Origin: Cavia porcellus
Lineage: Eukaryota > Chordata > Mammalia > Rodentia > Caviidae
Assembly: GCF_034190915.1 (NCBI RefSeq)
Contig: NW_026947484.1
Coordinates: 77,013,982-77,077,981, forward strand
Reading direction: 5' to 3'
DNA: 64,000 bases
In this document: piece after piece, positions 37,304 to 46,187 of the stretch
Numbering within the stretch: position 1 is the first letter of the stretch
Layout of the letters: each line of letters starts with the position of its first letter
Translations under genes and position numbers: made by a program
The notes under the pieces: generated by a model
The model's database searches: none
The model's input: the letters and a program-made list of their open reading frames with translations, nothing else
What the model was told of the DNA's origin: nothing

Positions 37304-37534
37304 GCTCCTAGGCTTTCTTGGAATAGGCTGGATGTTTGAGACTGCATTTTGGTCTTTCGTTTTGTCATTTTCCTATATTTTTGCACTTCAAGTTTTGTTC
37401 CAAGTGAGGTATAGAGGTCAGCCAGGCTGGGACAGAGTTCCCTGCTCCCTCTTTAGTCACTGATTTCAACAGGAAGCTGGATCCTGGGTCCCAGGTAAAG
37501 AAAACAGTTTGCTGGCCTAGGGTGGGGTCCCCTC

Positions 37535-37547
37535 GGCTTTTAAATCC
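37535..37547. repeat. Target-site duplication of L1b (right)
   Basis: Exact copy of 31,007-31,019. Confidence 0.9.
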
Positions 37548-37669
37548 CAATACACTATTAACAATGTCCTATGCCTTCCTTTTTTAGACAATTCCTCCCC
37601 TTTACCTTTCTCAGGGTGCTTTGTATATTTTGGGTTCCACTAACTCCTTTAGTTTTTAGATTAGGGGGG

Positions 37670-38090
37670 GAAACCCATTATCTATCTAAGTGGTGTTGAA
37701 CCTTTTTACCCCGAGCTTGATCTTGAGCTGTACTCTTTTACTTACTAAAGCCTCAAGGTTTACCTTCCTTATAGCTGAGTAGTTCTCCACTGCACAAAAG
37801 TGTCATGACTTTCCAACCTATCTGCAGCTCCTGGACGAGTTATCCCTATTTCTGTCTGGTTCCCTGTCACTTAGAGGATCTTTTTCTCATCTTTGACTTT
37901 CAGTTTATTAACCCTCTTTCAGGTTGAGTATATTTCCTATTCAGAGTATCTCGATGTATCCTATCTCCTGATCTACTCTGCCTATGTTTCTTTTTGTTAG
38001 TGTATCAAGGCTATCTATGTTAGAGATTACAGCCCACCACCTTTTCCTCATCTCTGCTATTCTATTTTCTGCTATTATTTGTCCACTTTT
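37670..38090 (-). pseudogene. HAL1b ORF2 remnant with internal deletion
   Basis: Minus-strand homology to the ORF2 start ('agccttgatacactaacaaa'-like) passes at about 37,842 ('aatagggataactcgtcc' on the minus strand) directly to the ORF2 end ('gagaactactcagctataag'). Same switch as HAL1a. Confidence 0.65.
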
Positions 38091-38189
38091 CTCCTTCATT
38101 CCACCCTCTGCTTCATTCATTGAGGCCTCTCTGCCACTGTTGCTAGAATCCTAGTATTTTTCCTCTCTCTCTCTGGAATGTCCTTCAGT

Positions 38190-39319
38190 ATTTTTTGTAG
38201 GGTTGGGTTGGTGGCCATGAACTCTCACAGTTCCTCCTTGTCTTGGAAACATCTGTTTCTCCATTAAATTTGAGAGAGAGAGAGAGAGATTTTCAGGGTA
38301 CATCAATCTGGGTTGGATGTTATTTTCTTTCAGGGCTTGGATTACTTTACTCAGGCTCTTCTTGATTTGATAGTTTGTGTTGAGAAGTCTGTCATGATTT
38401 TGATGGTTTTCCCTTTATAGATAATCTGCTTCTTTTCTCTGAGTGCTTTTAATATTCTGTTCTTGTGGTAAATTTCTGGGATCTTCATTATTATATGTCT
38501 GGGTGGGGATCTATTTTGGTTGTAGTTGGTTGGAGTTCTGTATGCCTCATTTATCTGGATATCATTTCTTTTTTCTATGCTTGGGAAGTTTTCCTTAATT
38601 GTTTCTGTGAATAGCCTTTGTAATTCATTTGTGGTTACTCCTGCTTCTTTGCACACATTTTTTATTCTTAAGTTATAGATCCTCTTGTCATCTTCGAGCC
38701 TTTGTATTGCTACTTCCTGGTTCCTTGTTATTTTTAAGAGGTCTTTTTTTTTCATGATCACACATTGCAAATCTATCTTCAAATTTTGAAAGTTTAACTT
38801 TAGTTTCTATCAAGGAATTTTTCCAGCTTTCAATGGAGTTTTTAATTTCCTGGTAATCTCTTTGGACTCTTTCATGTATTCTAGATTTTGTTTATATTCT
38901 TCTCCAAAGGTTTCTCTTCTTTTTCTGGGTTCCTCCATTCTTCCATCCGTGTCTTCTTGAGAGGGGCTTAGCATTTCTTTTATTAATCTTTTTATATCTT
39001 GTTTCACTTGGATTGGAATTTCAGTTTTAAGTTCATCTATGAGGTCATGAAGGTATTTCTTTATGTCTGCCGATGTTGTGGCCAATATTGCATGATTGCT
39101 GTACTGGATCTCTTCTGTATTTACCTCTTCTGGACTTATTTTCCCTGGGTCAGTGGCTGGAGGCTTTTTCTTGTTTCTTTCTCTTGTCATGTTTCTGGTT
39201 TCTTTCAGATAGTTGTGTGGTGGAGGTCTCAGGCCCTCTGTATTGCTTAGAGTTTTTCTGAAGTGTTCTGGTTGGGGGCCTGCTGCCTTCTCCAGTTTGC
39301 TGTTATCTGAACTGCACAC
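38190..39319 (-). pseudogene. HAL1b ORF1, one of the better-preserved copies
   Basis: Two long open pieces: 38,810-39,319 (169 codons, N-terminal, starts MCSSDNSKLEKAAG, charged and helix-forming from about residue 85) and 38,351-38,782 (143 codons, RNA-recognition and C-terminal part with 'EAYRTPTNYNQN'). They are separated by a frameshift near 38,785-38,810, and the last ~50 codons are broken. The N-terminus is about 90 residues longer than in the young L1 ORF1. The product would be an RNA-binding trimer as in L1. Confidence 0.75.
38272..38291. repeat. (GA)n microsatellite within HAL1b
   Basis: About ten GA units. Confidence 0.85.
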
Positions 39320-39968
39320 AAGGAGGATACAGGCTGGCCCCTCTTCTCTGAGCCAGTCAACCAGCGAGTGCCTTCAGCATATTAGTCTATGCTGTGCAGA
39401 CGTCACAGGTTCAGGACAGTTTCATCCCTGGCTATTGGGTCCACCAGGGGCATGACGCAGCCCAAGCAGATCCCACCAGTCTTCTCAGGGCCAGGAGCAG
39501 CTGACTGACATCACTATGGTTCTGGGTTCAGGCCTTCTCTGCCCAACTCAAATATGTCCTCCAGCCAACCTCACCCACTATGGGACCCAATTAACTCACC
39601 ACAAATTAATGCAGCTCTCCACCTTGGCTGTACTCTATGCTGTGCTGCATCCTCCTGCCAAAGACGCCAGACTCATCAACTTCCAATTTTGGTGGCCGCG
39701 GCTTCAGTGCAACTGTGAATTGTATGGCTCCACGGTGCACCCGCCCAGCACAACATGGGACCCAGTGATCGCATCTGGTTCCAGCCTTTCATCCAGGTTT
39801 TTCCTTCCTTTCTTTCTTTTTCTTTTTCCTCAGTTTCTTCCTGGGTTGTGGAGAATCCCTCTTCTTTCTTCTGGTCTTCTCCATGTTGTTAAATTCTAGC
39901 CTCTGAGTTGTTTTTGTGAGAGGCTCTCTACCCAGCTACTTATCAAGCCACCATCTTCTGGTGAACTC
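39320..39968 (-). promoter_or_regulatory. HAL1b 5' UTR with YY1-like 5' end
   Basis: GC-richer than the flanks, ending at the 5' edge with 'agaagatggtgg' on the minus strand. A comparable AAGATGG box sits at the 5' ends of HAL1c and, less well preserved, HAL1a. In human L1 a YY1 site at this position directs accurate initiation; a similar role here is inference. Confidence 0.45.
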
Positions 39969-40221
39969 GTAGGTTTTCTTTTCACTCTCAGTTGCTCCCT
40001 TTGTTTTTTTTTTTTTTTTTTTGTCTTTTTCCTTTTTTATCGGTACCGGGGATTGAACTCATGACCACACACTTGCGAGCAGGCACTTATGTCACTGAGC
40101 TAAATCCCCAGCCCCTTGGTTGCTCCCTTTGTCATGCAGAAAATTTTTAATTTGATATAATCCCATTTGTTGATTCTTGTTATGTTTCCTGCATGACCAG
40201 GATTCTGTTCAGAAAGTCACT
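39969..40221 (-). mobile_element. Old-type L1 ORF2 fragment at the 5' edge of HAL1b
   Basis: Antisense ORF2 sequence of ancient type ('tgatataatcccatttgttg', 'gattctgttcagaaagtcac'). It lies between the HAL1b 5' end and the right target-site-like repeat, and was later hit by a SINE. Confidence 0.55.
40005..40118 (-). mobile_element. tRNA-derived ID-like SINE, minus strand
   Basis: Long T-run (tail), 'tcggtaccggggattgaact', then 'gctaaatccccagcccc'. Exact duplications gttgctccctttgt at 39,991-40,004 and 40,119-40,132 flank it. Confidence 0.88.
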
Positions 40222-40243
40222 GTCTATTGGGCCAGCTCTTCTC
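40222..40243. repeat. Putative target-site duplication of HAL1b composite (right)
   Basis: Matches 29,894-29,915 at 20 of 22 positions. Confidence 0.6.
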
Positions 40244-41395
40244 ATGGGCAACAATTTTCCTTGGCAAACATTCCATGTTACTACCATTTCCAACTGGCTC
40301 AGGTTTCCATTGAACCTTTAGTTTTGATCCCACAGCTTTATGCAATGATCTCTCAGGGTTTCCTGGCCTGGCCTCATAGGAATTCCTTTGAAATTGGGGT
40401 GGCAGTCTTCCTGACCCAACAACTTTTGCATTCTGCATATCAGGAAAACCAGCATCGTGTGGATAATGCCAGCACTAGCTACTAGCTTGAGCAGTAGCTG
40501 GAGTCCCTTGAATCATAGCTTCAGAAGCCTCTGAATGCCTACATGGCTGAGCATAGTAAAATGTATTCCCAGGAACCAATTACCTAAGAGGCCCTTTTTA
40601 AGGAGTCATTCCAGGGACACCCTTATCAAGTGAAAAGTTTATACACTTGCAATCCTAGAGTCTGCACTGGATTGTATCTTGCTGACTTCTAAGATGTTTT
40701 CAAAGCATCATCCTTCTTGTTCTTGGATAAAATACTCAGTTTCTTTTTAATGCTGATAATCTCTTCAGTAGTCACTTCTTGTTTGATCACACCAATACAC
40801 ATGGTTTGTTCTAAAATAAAATGTGTGTTTTCAAATGTTTATGCTTCATCTTTTAAACCTAGTTCTCACTATAAATCTTGTTAAAAACTTCAAGCATTAC
40901 ACATACCACAGTCTAAATGTCAAGTTGTCTTGAAATTTCCTGTCTCAGATCAATTAGTCCACCACCCTTAATCTCAACTCTCCTGCAAAGACTCAGGACA
41001 TGGGAAACATGTACACAATTTTGGTTTCTATTCCAAATGCCAGTGTAGCCCTGGTTACCAACTGAAATTTCTAAGCCCATCTTTAACTGTCTGCATTCCT
41101 GTCAGCAATGTCGCCTTCTGGGCTCTGACCAAATTACCTATGAGGCTCTTATCACATTCTATGACTTCTTTAACCCACACCTCCAAACCTTTCCAAACTC
41201 CTCCAGAACACCAATTCCAAAGACTTCTAAATACATGGTCAGATAGACTTACAGCAATGACCCAAATGCTCTAGTACCCACTTTTTATTTTATTCAGATC
41301 TCTCATCAGTGGACAGAATACTGACTACCCACAATATAAAGGAGGAAATGTTTAATTGAATTTACAGTGTCAGTCCATGGTTATCAGGCTTTCAG
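40244..41395 (-). mobile_element. Possible MaLR interior, right part, minus strand
   Basis: Non-coding sequence reading antisense like MaLR internal region; 'cagcaatgacccaaatgctc' followed by 'tagtacccactttttatttt' near 41,250 is the most recognisable block. Continues the block at 29,640. No functional frame. Confidence 0.4.
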
Positions 41396-41830
41396 GTAGA
41401 AACCTCATAGCAGAAAGGCATGGCACCCATGTTCTTGCCCTTTAATATTTCTTGTCTCCACTTTTCTAAAAAATATTTATTTGAAATGGCTATCATTTTA
41501 TTCTCTCTCTCCCTTCTTTTCTCACTTGTTCTCTTTCAACTTGTTCTTATGATATGTTTTATTTTCTTTGCCTCATGCCTATTATTTATCCTTTTACTAG
41601 TTAGATCTCTCTTTTACTATTATGTAATATTACCAATTTCTCTTTACTCTTTAACAGCAGCATTTATATAAATTTTAACACATTTGTCACATCTTCCATT
41701 GCCTAATTTTTCATAATCTATTTCTTTTCTCTTCTTTTTTGTTGTTCCACACTCGTTCCATTTACTATTGTGAGTCTGTAGTTAGTTAACTGTCTTACTA
41801 TGACTGAATAATAATATATACTATGACTGC
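41396..41830. other. AT-rich sequence, nothing recognised
   Basis: The frame at 41,420-41,671 is hydrophobic and low in complexity, without a recognisable domain. Confidence 0.4.
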
Positions 41831-41831
41831 T

Positions 41832-42590
41832 CTATCATGAAAGGGTGCAAGAAACCCCAGCAGACCTTCTACTCAGTGGTGAAAGGTTCCTCCTTTTTGA
41901 AATACAGCAGGACCAAAACAAATGTATTCTGTTTTACTATGTTCTACTCAACATTTTGATTGAAGAGCCTAGCCAGAGAGTACAATGAAAAAAACTTTAA
42001 AAAAGAATAACTAAAATCCTTATTGCACATAGAAAATCCAAAATAACAGGTAAATTAAGATGAATAAGTGAATTTTGCAAAAACTACCAATACAAAATTA
42101 ATATAAGAATTAACTATATATTCCAGTACCAGCAATACTTAATTAGGAAATAAATGCAAAGTGTTCAGCTTAATAAGAATTAACTTCTATTTATCATGAT
42201 AAAATACTGACAATATGGAAAGAGAAGGGAAATCTTTCATATAATAGTGTAACTGGCATACTGATAGAGTTTTTATTCTGACACTGTTGAGTATTCTATT
42301 TCAGGAATATGACAAATCCCTCCATTTATTTACACCTTCTCTCATTTTATTAATATTTCTAGTTTTCTGAGAGTTCAAAAATGTATATTAGCTATATTTC
42401 AAGATTTTGAAATTTGAACATTTTTCATTTATTTCCTGATTTATTTCAAAAAGGAGAAGCCTTTGACCATTGAGTATAAGGTCTGTCGGAGGTTTCTTGC
42501 AGGTACACTATTAGATGAAAGTTTCCCTTCTATTTTCATATTGTCAGTATTTTACCATGATAAATAGAAGTTAATTCTTATTAAATGTAT
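41832..42590. mobile_element. Ancient L1 ORF2 pieces in opposite orientations
   Basis: Left part (41,832-42,250) reads as plus-strand ORF2 ('ctactcaacattttgattga', 'gagcctagccagag'). Right part (about 42,250-42,515) reads as minus-strand ORF2 ('aatccctccatttatttaca'). The block 41,832-41,912 also matches 42,440-42,516 in inverse orientation. Contains a strong inverted repeat listed next. Confidence 0.5.
42170..42584. repeat. Inverted repeat, about 82-bp arms, 252-bp spacer
   Basis: 42,170-42,251 and the complement of 42,504-42,584 agree except for about four substitutions and one single-base gap (about 94 percent by my hand alignment). The arms are much more alike than the surrounding old L1 sequence is to any other L1. 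Confidence 0.85.
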
Positions 42591-42599
42591 TTTCTACAT

Positions 42600-42975
42600 G
42601 TGGGGAGATAATTTTATGATTTTCCCCCTTTGTTCTTTCGATACATGCTTCAGACCTTATGCAGGAGCCAAATGCCACCCAAGCTAGGCATGTCTGACAG
42701 CCTGACCCTGATCAAACAACATCCCGAGTTCCATCTAACCAGCTAACTGTCAAGATAGCTGGCAGCAATGAGCACCTGGCCAGACAGACAGGCACTAAGG
42801 GCTAGAACACGAGGCATAGACTGCTGAGCATGCACTGTAACATTCCTTCTCTGCCCATCTGTGCATACATTGCTTCACACCCTACTGAAACAGCAGGTCT
42901 TGACTGCATATTCTAGACATTGCTGTAGTACTTCATCTGTCATCCTGGAGCTAATAAAAAAAAACTTCCTGCAGA
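42600..42975 (+). mobile_element. Candidate solo LTR
   Basis: Starts 'tgtggggagataa', is GC-richer than its flanks, has 'gagctaataaaaaaaaac' as a possible polyadenylation region near 42,950, and shows no coding potential. LTR-like by composition and layout only; family and duplication not found. Confidence 0.35.
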
Positions 42976-43465
42976 GATGATAAAAACAACAAACTCAAAA
43001 ACTTTTAAAATTATCTGCCAAATTGTCAGTGAATTTACTGCTGTTTCCACTGGAAAGCTCACTTAGCAAATTATGCTCTGTCAATCTCCAAGTTATCTTG
43101 TACTGGTAAAAGCTAAGTCTGCCTCTTGAATTCTCAGTGAATATGGGCTACCACCCAATAAAACTTCTCCTTAGTTAACATGCTGTAAAAGATATATTGT
43201 GAAAATGTAAAATCAGTCTTGGTTGAAAATATGAACCTGCCTTTGGAAGCAGTTGGCATTATAAGAAAGGAATTTCATAATTCACAAGTTCAAAGTAATG
43301 ATGTAGGACTAAAACCTCACCACTGTATTTTGAATATCACTTCTGTGAAATGGACTATCAACATACCAGATACAAAAGGGCACACTGGCTGATAATAAGC
43401 TTGAACTTCAGCTTCACTTCCCACCTGTGATACTCAAGACACTCTGATTTGTGTTGTCTATTCTT
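42976..43465. other. Unique-looking sequence, nothing recognised
   Basis: Pre-insertion flank of the young L1. No gene or repeat family recognised. Confidence 0.4.
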
Positions 43466-43480
43466 AGATAAGATATTCCT
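43466..43480. repeat. Target-site duplication of young L1 (left)
   Basis: agataagatattcct, repeated exactly at 51,263-51,277. Confidence 0.95.
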
Positions 43481-43481
43481 G

Positions 43482-44786
43482 GCGTGTCTGGAGGACTCTG
43501 GATTTCTGCGCCCAGACTGCTGGAGTTCCCTCAGGCTTCCAGGTGCAGTGAAGGAGAGAGGTGGGTTTAAGGCTTCCACATCAGCCTCCCCATTCCCGGC
43601 TTCATTTGGAGACCTGCTGAGCTCCCGATAGGTGGGCTGGCCCACACTACCAGCCTAGCCCAGCCTGTTTAGCTGCCGCGCCTGGCCACAGGTCTGCAGA
43701 GGAGGAGCTGGGCAGATCTGGGGTGCCCTCACTGGCCTCTCTGCGTGTCTGGAGGACTCTGGATTTCTGCGCCCAGACTGCTGGAGTTCCCTCAGGCTTC
43801 CAGGTGCAGTGAAGGAGAGAGGTGGGTTTGAGGCTTCCACATCAGCCTCCCCATTCCCGGCTTCATTTGGAGACCTGCTGAGCTCCCGATAGGTGGGCTG
43901 GCCCACACTACCAGCCTAGCCCAGCCTGTTTAGCTGCCGCGCCTGGCCACAGGTCTGCAGAGGAGGAGCTGGGCAGATCTGGGGTGCCCTCACTGGCCTC
44001 TCTGCGTGTCTGGAGGACTCTGGATTTCTGCGCCCAGACTGCTGGAGTTCCCTCAGGCTTCCAGGTGCAGTGAAGGCGAGAGGTGGGTTTGAGGCTTCCA
44101 CATTAGCCTCCCCATTCCAGGCTTCATTTGGAGACCTGCTGAGCTCCCGATAGGTGGGCTGGCCCACACAACCAGCCTAGCCCAGCCTGTTTAGCAGCCG
44201 CGCCTGGCCATAGGTCTGCAGAGGAGGAGCTGGGCAGATCTGGGGTGCCCTCACTGGCCTCTCTGCGTGTCTGGAGGACTCTGGATTTCTGCGCCCAGAC
44301 TGCTGGAGTTCCCTCAGGCTTCCAGGTGCAGTGAAGGCGAGAGGTGGGTTTGAGGCTTCCACATTAGCCTCCCCATTCCAGGCTTCATTTGGAGACCTGC
44401 TGAGCTCCCGATAGGTGGGCTGGCCCACACTACCAGCCTAGCCCAGCCTGTTTAGCTGCCGCGCCTGGCCACAGGTCTGCAGAGGAGGAGCTGGGCAGAT
44501 CTGGGGTGCCCTCACTGGCCTCTCTGCGTGTCTGGAGGACTCTGGATTTCTGCGCCCAGACTGCTGGAGTTCCCTCAGGCTTCCAGGTGCAGTGAAGGAG
44601 AGAGGTGGGTTTGAGGCTTCCACATCAGCCTCCCCATTCCCGGCTTCATTTGGAGACCTGCTGAGCTCCCAATAGGTGGGCTGGCCCACACTACCAGCCT
44701 AGCCCAGCCTGTTTAGCTGCCGCGCCTGGCCACAGGTCTGCAGAGGAGGAGCTGGGCAGATCTGTGGTGCCCTCACTGGCCTCTCT
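43482..44786 (+). promoter_or_regulatory. L1 promoter array: five 261-bp monomers
   Basis: Units begin at 43,482, 43,743, 44,004, 44,265 and 44,526, each with 'gcgtgtctggaggactctgg'. They are nearly identical and CpG-bearing (for example 'tgcgccc' and 'gccgcgcc'). Monomers 3 and 4 share variants (gaaggcgagagg, attagcc, attccagg) against monomers 1, 2 and 5 (gaaggagagagg, atcagcc, attcccgg). Tandem 5' monomers act as promoters in mouse L1; the same role is inferred here. The open minus-strand frames of 83 codons repeating every 261 bp are a by-product (261 is divisible by 3). Confidence 0.9.
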
Positions 44787-45181
44787 GCATGTCTGGAGGA
44801 CTGTGGATATCTCTGCAACCAGGGAGGGTCCACAGGTTCCTGAAGCACTGCGGCCTGTGGTGAGTACCCTAACCCGGCTGCGATTGAAGAACTGTGGAGC
44901 TTCCAAGGGGCAGGTGGGCGCACAGTGTCCCTGAGGCCCAGCTTGTCTGGAACTGCGGAGTTCTGAGCAGGCAGAGGAGGGCCACTGGTTCTGTAGGCCT
45001 AATGGCTTGGAGTAGCGCGGTGCCAGAGTCCCAGTAGCTCCAAACATAGAAGGGGATTTTCAACAGATCCTGAGGAAGCTTTCAAGTAACACTTGAAACA
45101 CAGAAATATAGGAAAATGACAAAATGAAAGACCAAATTACAACCTCAAACCTCCAGCCCATCTCAAGAAACCCTAGGAGCG
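44787..45181 (+). promoter_or_regulatory. L1 5' UTR downstream of monomers
   Basis: Starts as a sixth, quickly diverging monomer ('gcatgtctggaggactgtgg'), then unique sequence to the ORF1 start. An in-frame TGA at 45,125-45,127 upstream of the ORF1 ATG supports starting ORF1 at 45,182. The last ~75 bp ('aaatataggaaaatgacaaa' block) are also found in L1b and L1c, whereas sequence further upstream differs. Confidence 0.8.
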
Positions 45182-46048
45182 ATGTATATAGAAGAAAATA
45201 TATCCCATCCACCTCATATATCGGACACAATAGCCACTGAAATTGACAAGCAACTCCAGGAAGCTTTAAAGAAATTCAAACTCGAAATAATCTCCCAGAT
45301 AAAAGAAGAAATGATAAAAGAAATGAAAGAGATTCTAAATATATCTAAAGAAAACACAGATAAAAAATTGGAGGAACTAAACAAAAAGATAGAATCCCTA
45401 GACGAGCAATATAAGAAACAAACAGAATACATAATGCAGATGCACAGAGATATACAGGAAATAAAAAACTCCACTGAAAGTTGTAAAAACCGCCTTAATG
45501 AAAGTGAAGATAGAATTTCAGACCTTGAAGACAGGATTGCAGCTAGTGAACAGGAAAGGAAAGATCTTTTGAAAATAACAAGGAACCAGGAAACAACAAT
45601 TCAACAACTGCAAGACGATGCAAAGAAGAATAATATAAGAATGATAGGGATTAATGAAAGAGAGGGAGACAACATGAAGGATGTCAGGAGGATATTTAGA
45701 GAAGTAATAGCTGAAAATTTCCCAAGCATGAGATCAGAAACTGACATCAGGATCAGTGAAGCATATAGAACTCCAAACAGTCATAACCAAAATAAAACTA
45801 CACCCAGACATATAATAGTCACCATCCCAGAAATCCAACACAAGAATAGATTATTAAAAGCTGTCAGAGAGAAAAGACAAATCACTTATAAAGGAAAACC
45901 TATCAGAATCACAGCAGACTTCTCAGCACAAACGATAAAGTCAAGAAGAGCATGGAGTGAAGTATTCCAGATCCTAAAGCAAAATGATTTCCAACCAAGA
46001 CTGATATATCCTGCAAAACTATCATTCAAAATAGATGGTGCAATATGA
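45182..46048 (+). pseudogene. ORF1: L1 ORF1 protein (ORF1p), cut short by one nonsense codon
   Basis: 288 codons remain open. Residues about 15-125 form a charged heptad-rich coiled coil ('KQLQEALKKFKLEI' to 'RISDLEDRIAASEQERKD'), followed by the RNA-recognition domain ('NNIRMIGINEREGD', near 155) and most of the C-terminal domain ('PNSHNQNKTTPRHI', 'FQPRLIYPAKLSFKI'). The TGA at 46,046-46,048 replaces the AGA (Arg) codon seen in L1b; the frame stays open another 39 codons to a TAA at 46,166-46,168, so the intact protein would be about 328 residues. ORF1p trimers coat L1 RNA and are needed for retrotransposition in cis; losing the end of the C-terminal domain probably disables this copy. Confidence 0.93.
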
Positions 46049-46187
46049 TACTTCCATGACAAAGAACAGCTGAAGAACTTCATGAACACCAAACCAACCC
46101 TGCAAAAAATATTGAAAGACAGTTTAGATACACAAAGGAAAAAACCACTAAGCAAAGCAAATAATTAAACAGAACCGAAAGATAAAG

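Larger units (their letters stand above)
31020..37534 (-). mobile_element. L1b: nearly full-length L1 inserted in HAL1b, minus strand
   Basis: A 6.5-kb element with tail sequence at 31,020, 3' UTR to about 32,475, ORF2 pseudogene, spacer, ORF1 pseudogene, and about 235 bp of 5' UTR ending at 37,534. The 13-bp duplication on each side is exact. The 5' UTR lacks the 261-bp monomers of the young L1 and may be truncated or of another type. Several frameshifts and stops in both frames; inactive. Confidence 0.88.
29916..39968 (-). mobile_element. HAL1b: half-L1 element, minus strand, split by L1b
   Basis: Read on the minus strand: 5' UTR from about 39,968 ('agaagatggtggcttgataa'), ORF1 (about 39,319-38,190), spacer, ORF2 remnant with the family's deletion junction near 37,842, then a 3' UTR that stops at 37,548 and resumes at 31,019 after the 6.5-kb L1b insertion, ending near 29,916 ('ctctttaaaataaaaaaaag' on the minus strand). 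Apart from L1b it is collinear with HAL1a. An extra L1 piece (39,969-40,221) lies at its 5' end inside the apparent target-site duplication. Confidence 0.8.

Noticed and set aside
43655..44689. Four near-identical minus-strand reading frames of 83 codons spaced 261 bp apart
   Set aside because: They are the antisense of the L1 promoter monomers; the period is a multiple of three, so the frame persists. No domain, and no reason to think they are translated.
43482..44786. A regularly spaced repeat array that might suggest a CRISPR or satellite
   Set aside because: Units are contiguous with no spacers and lead directly into an L1 5' UTR; they are promoter monomers.
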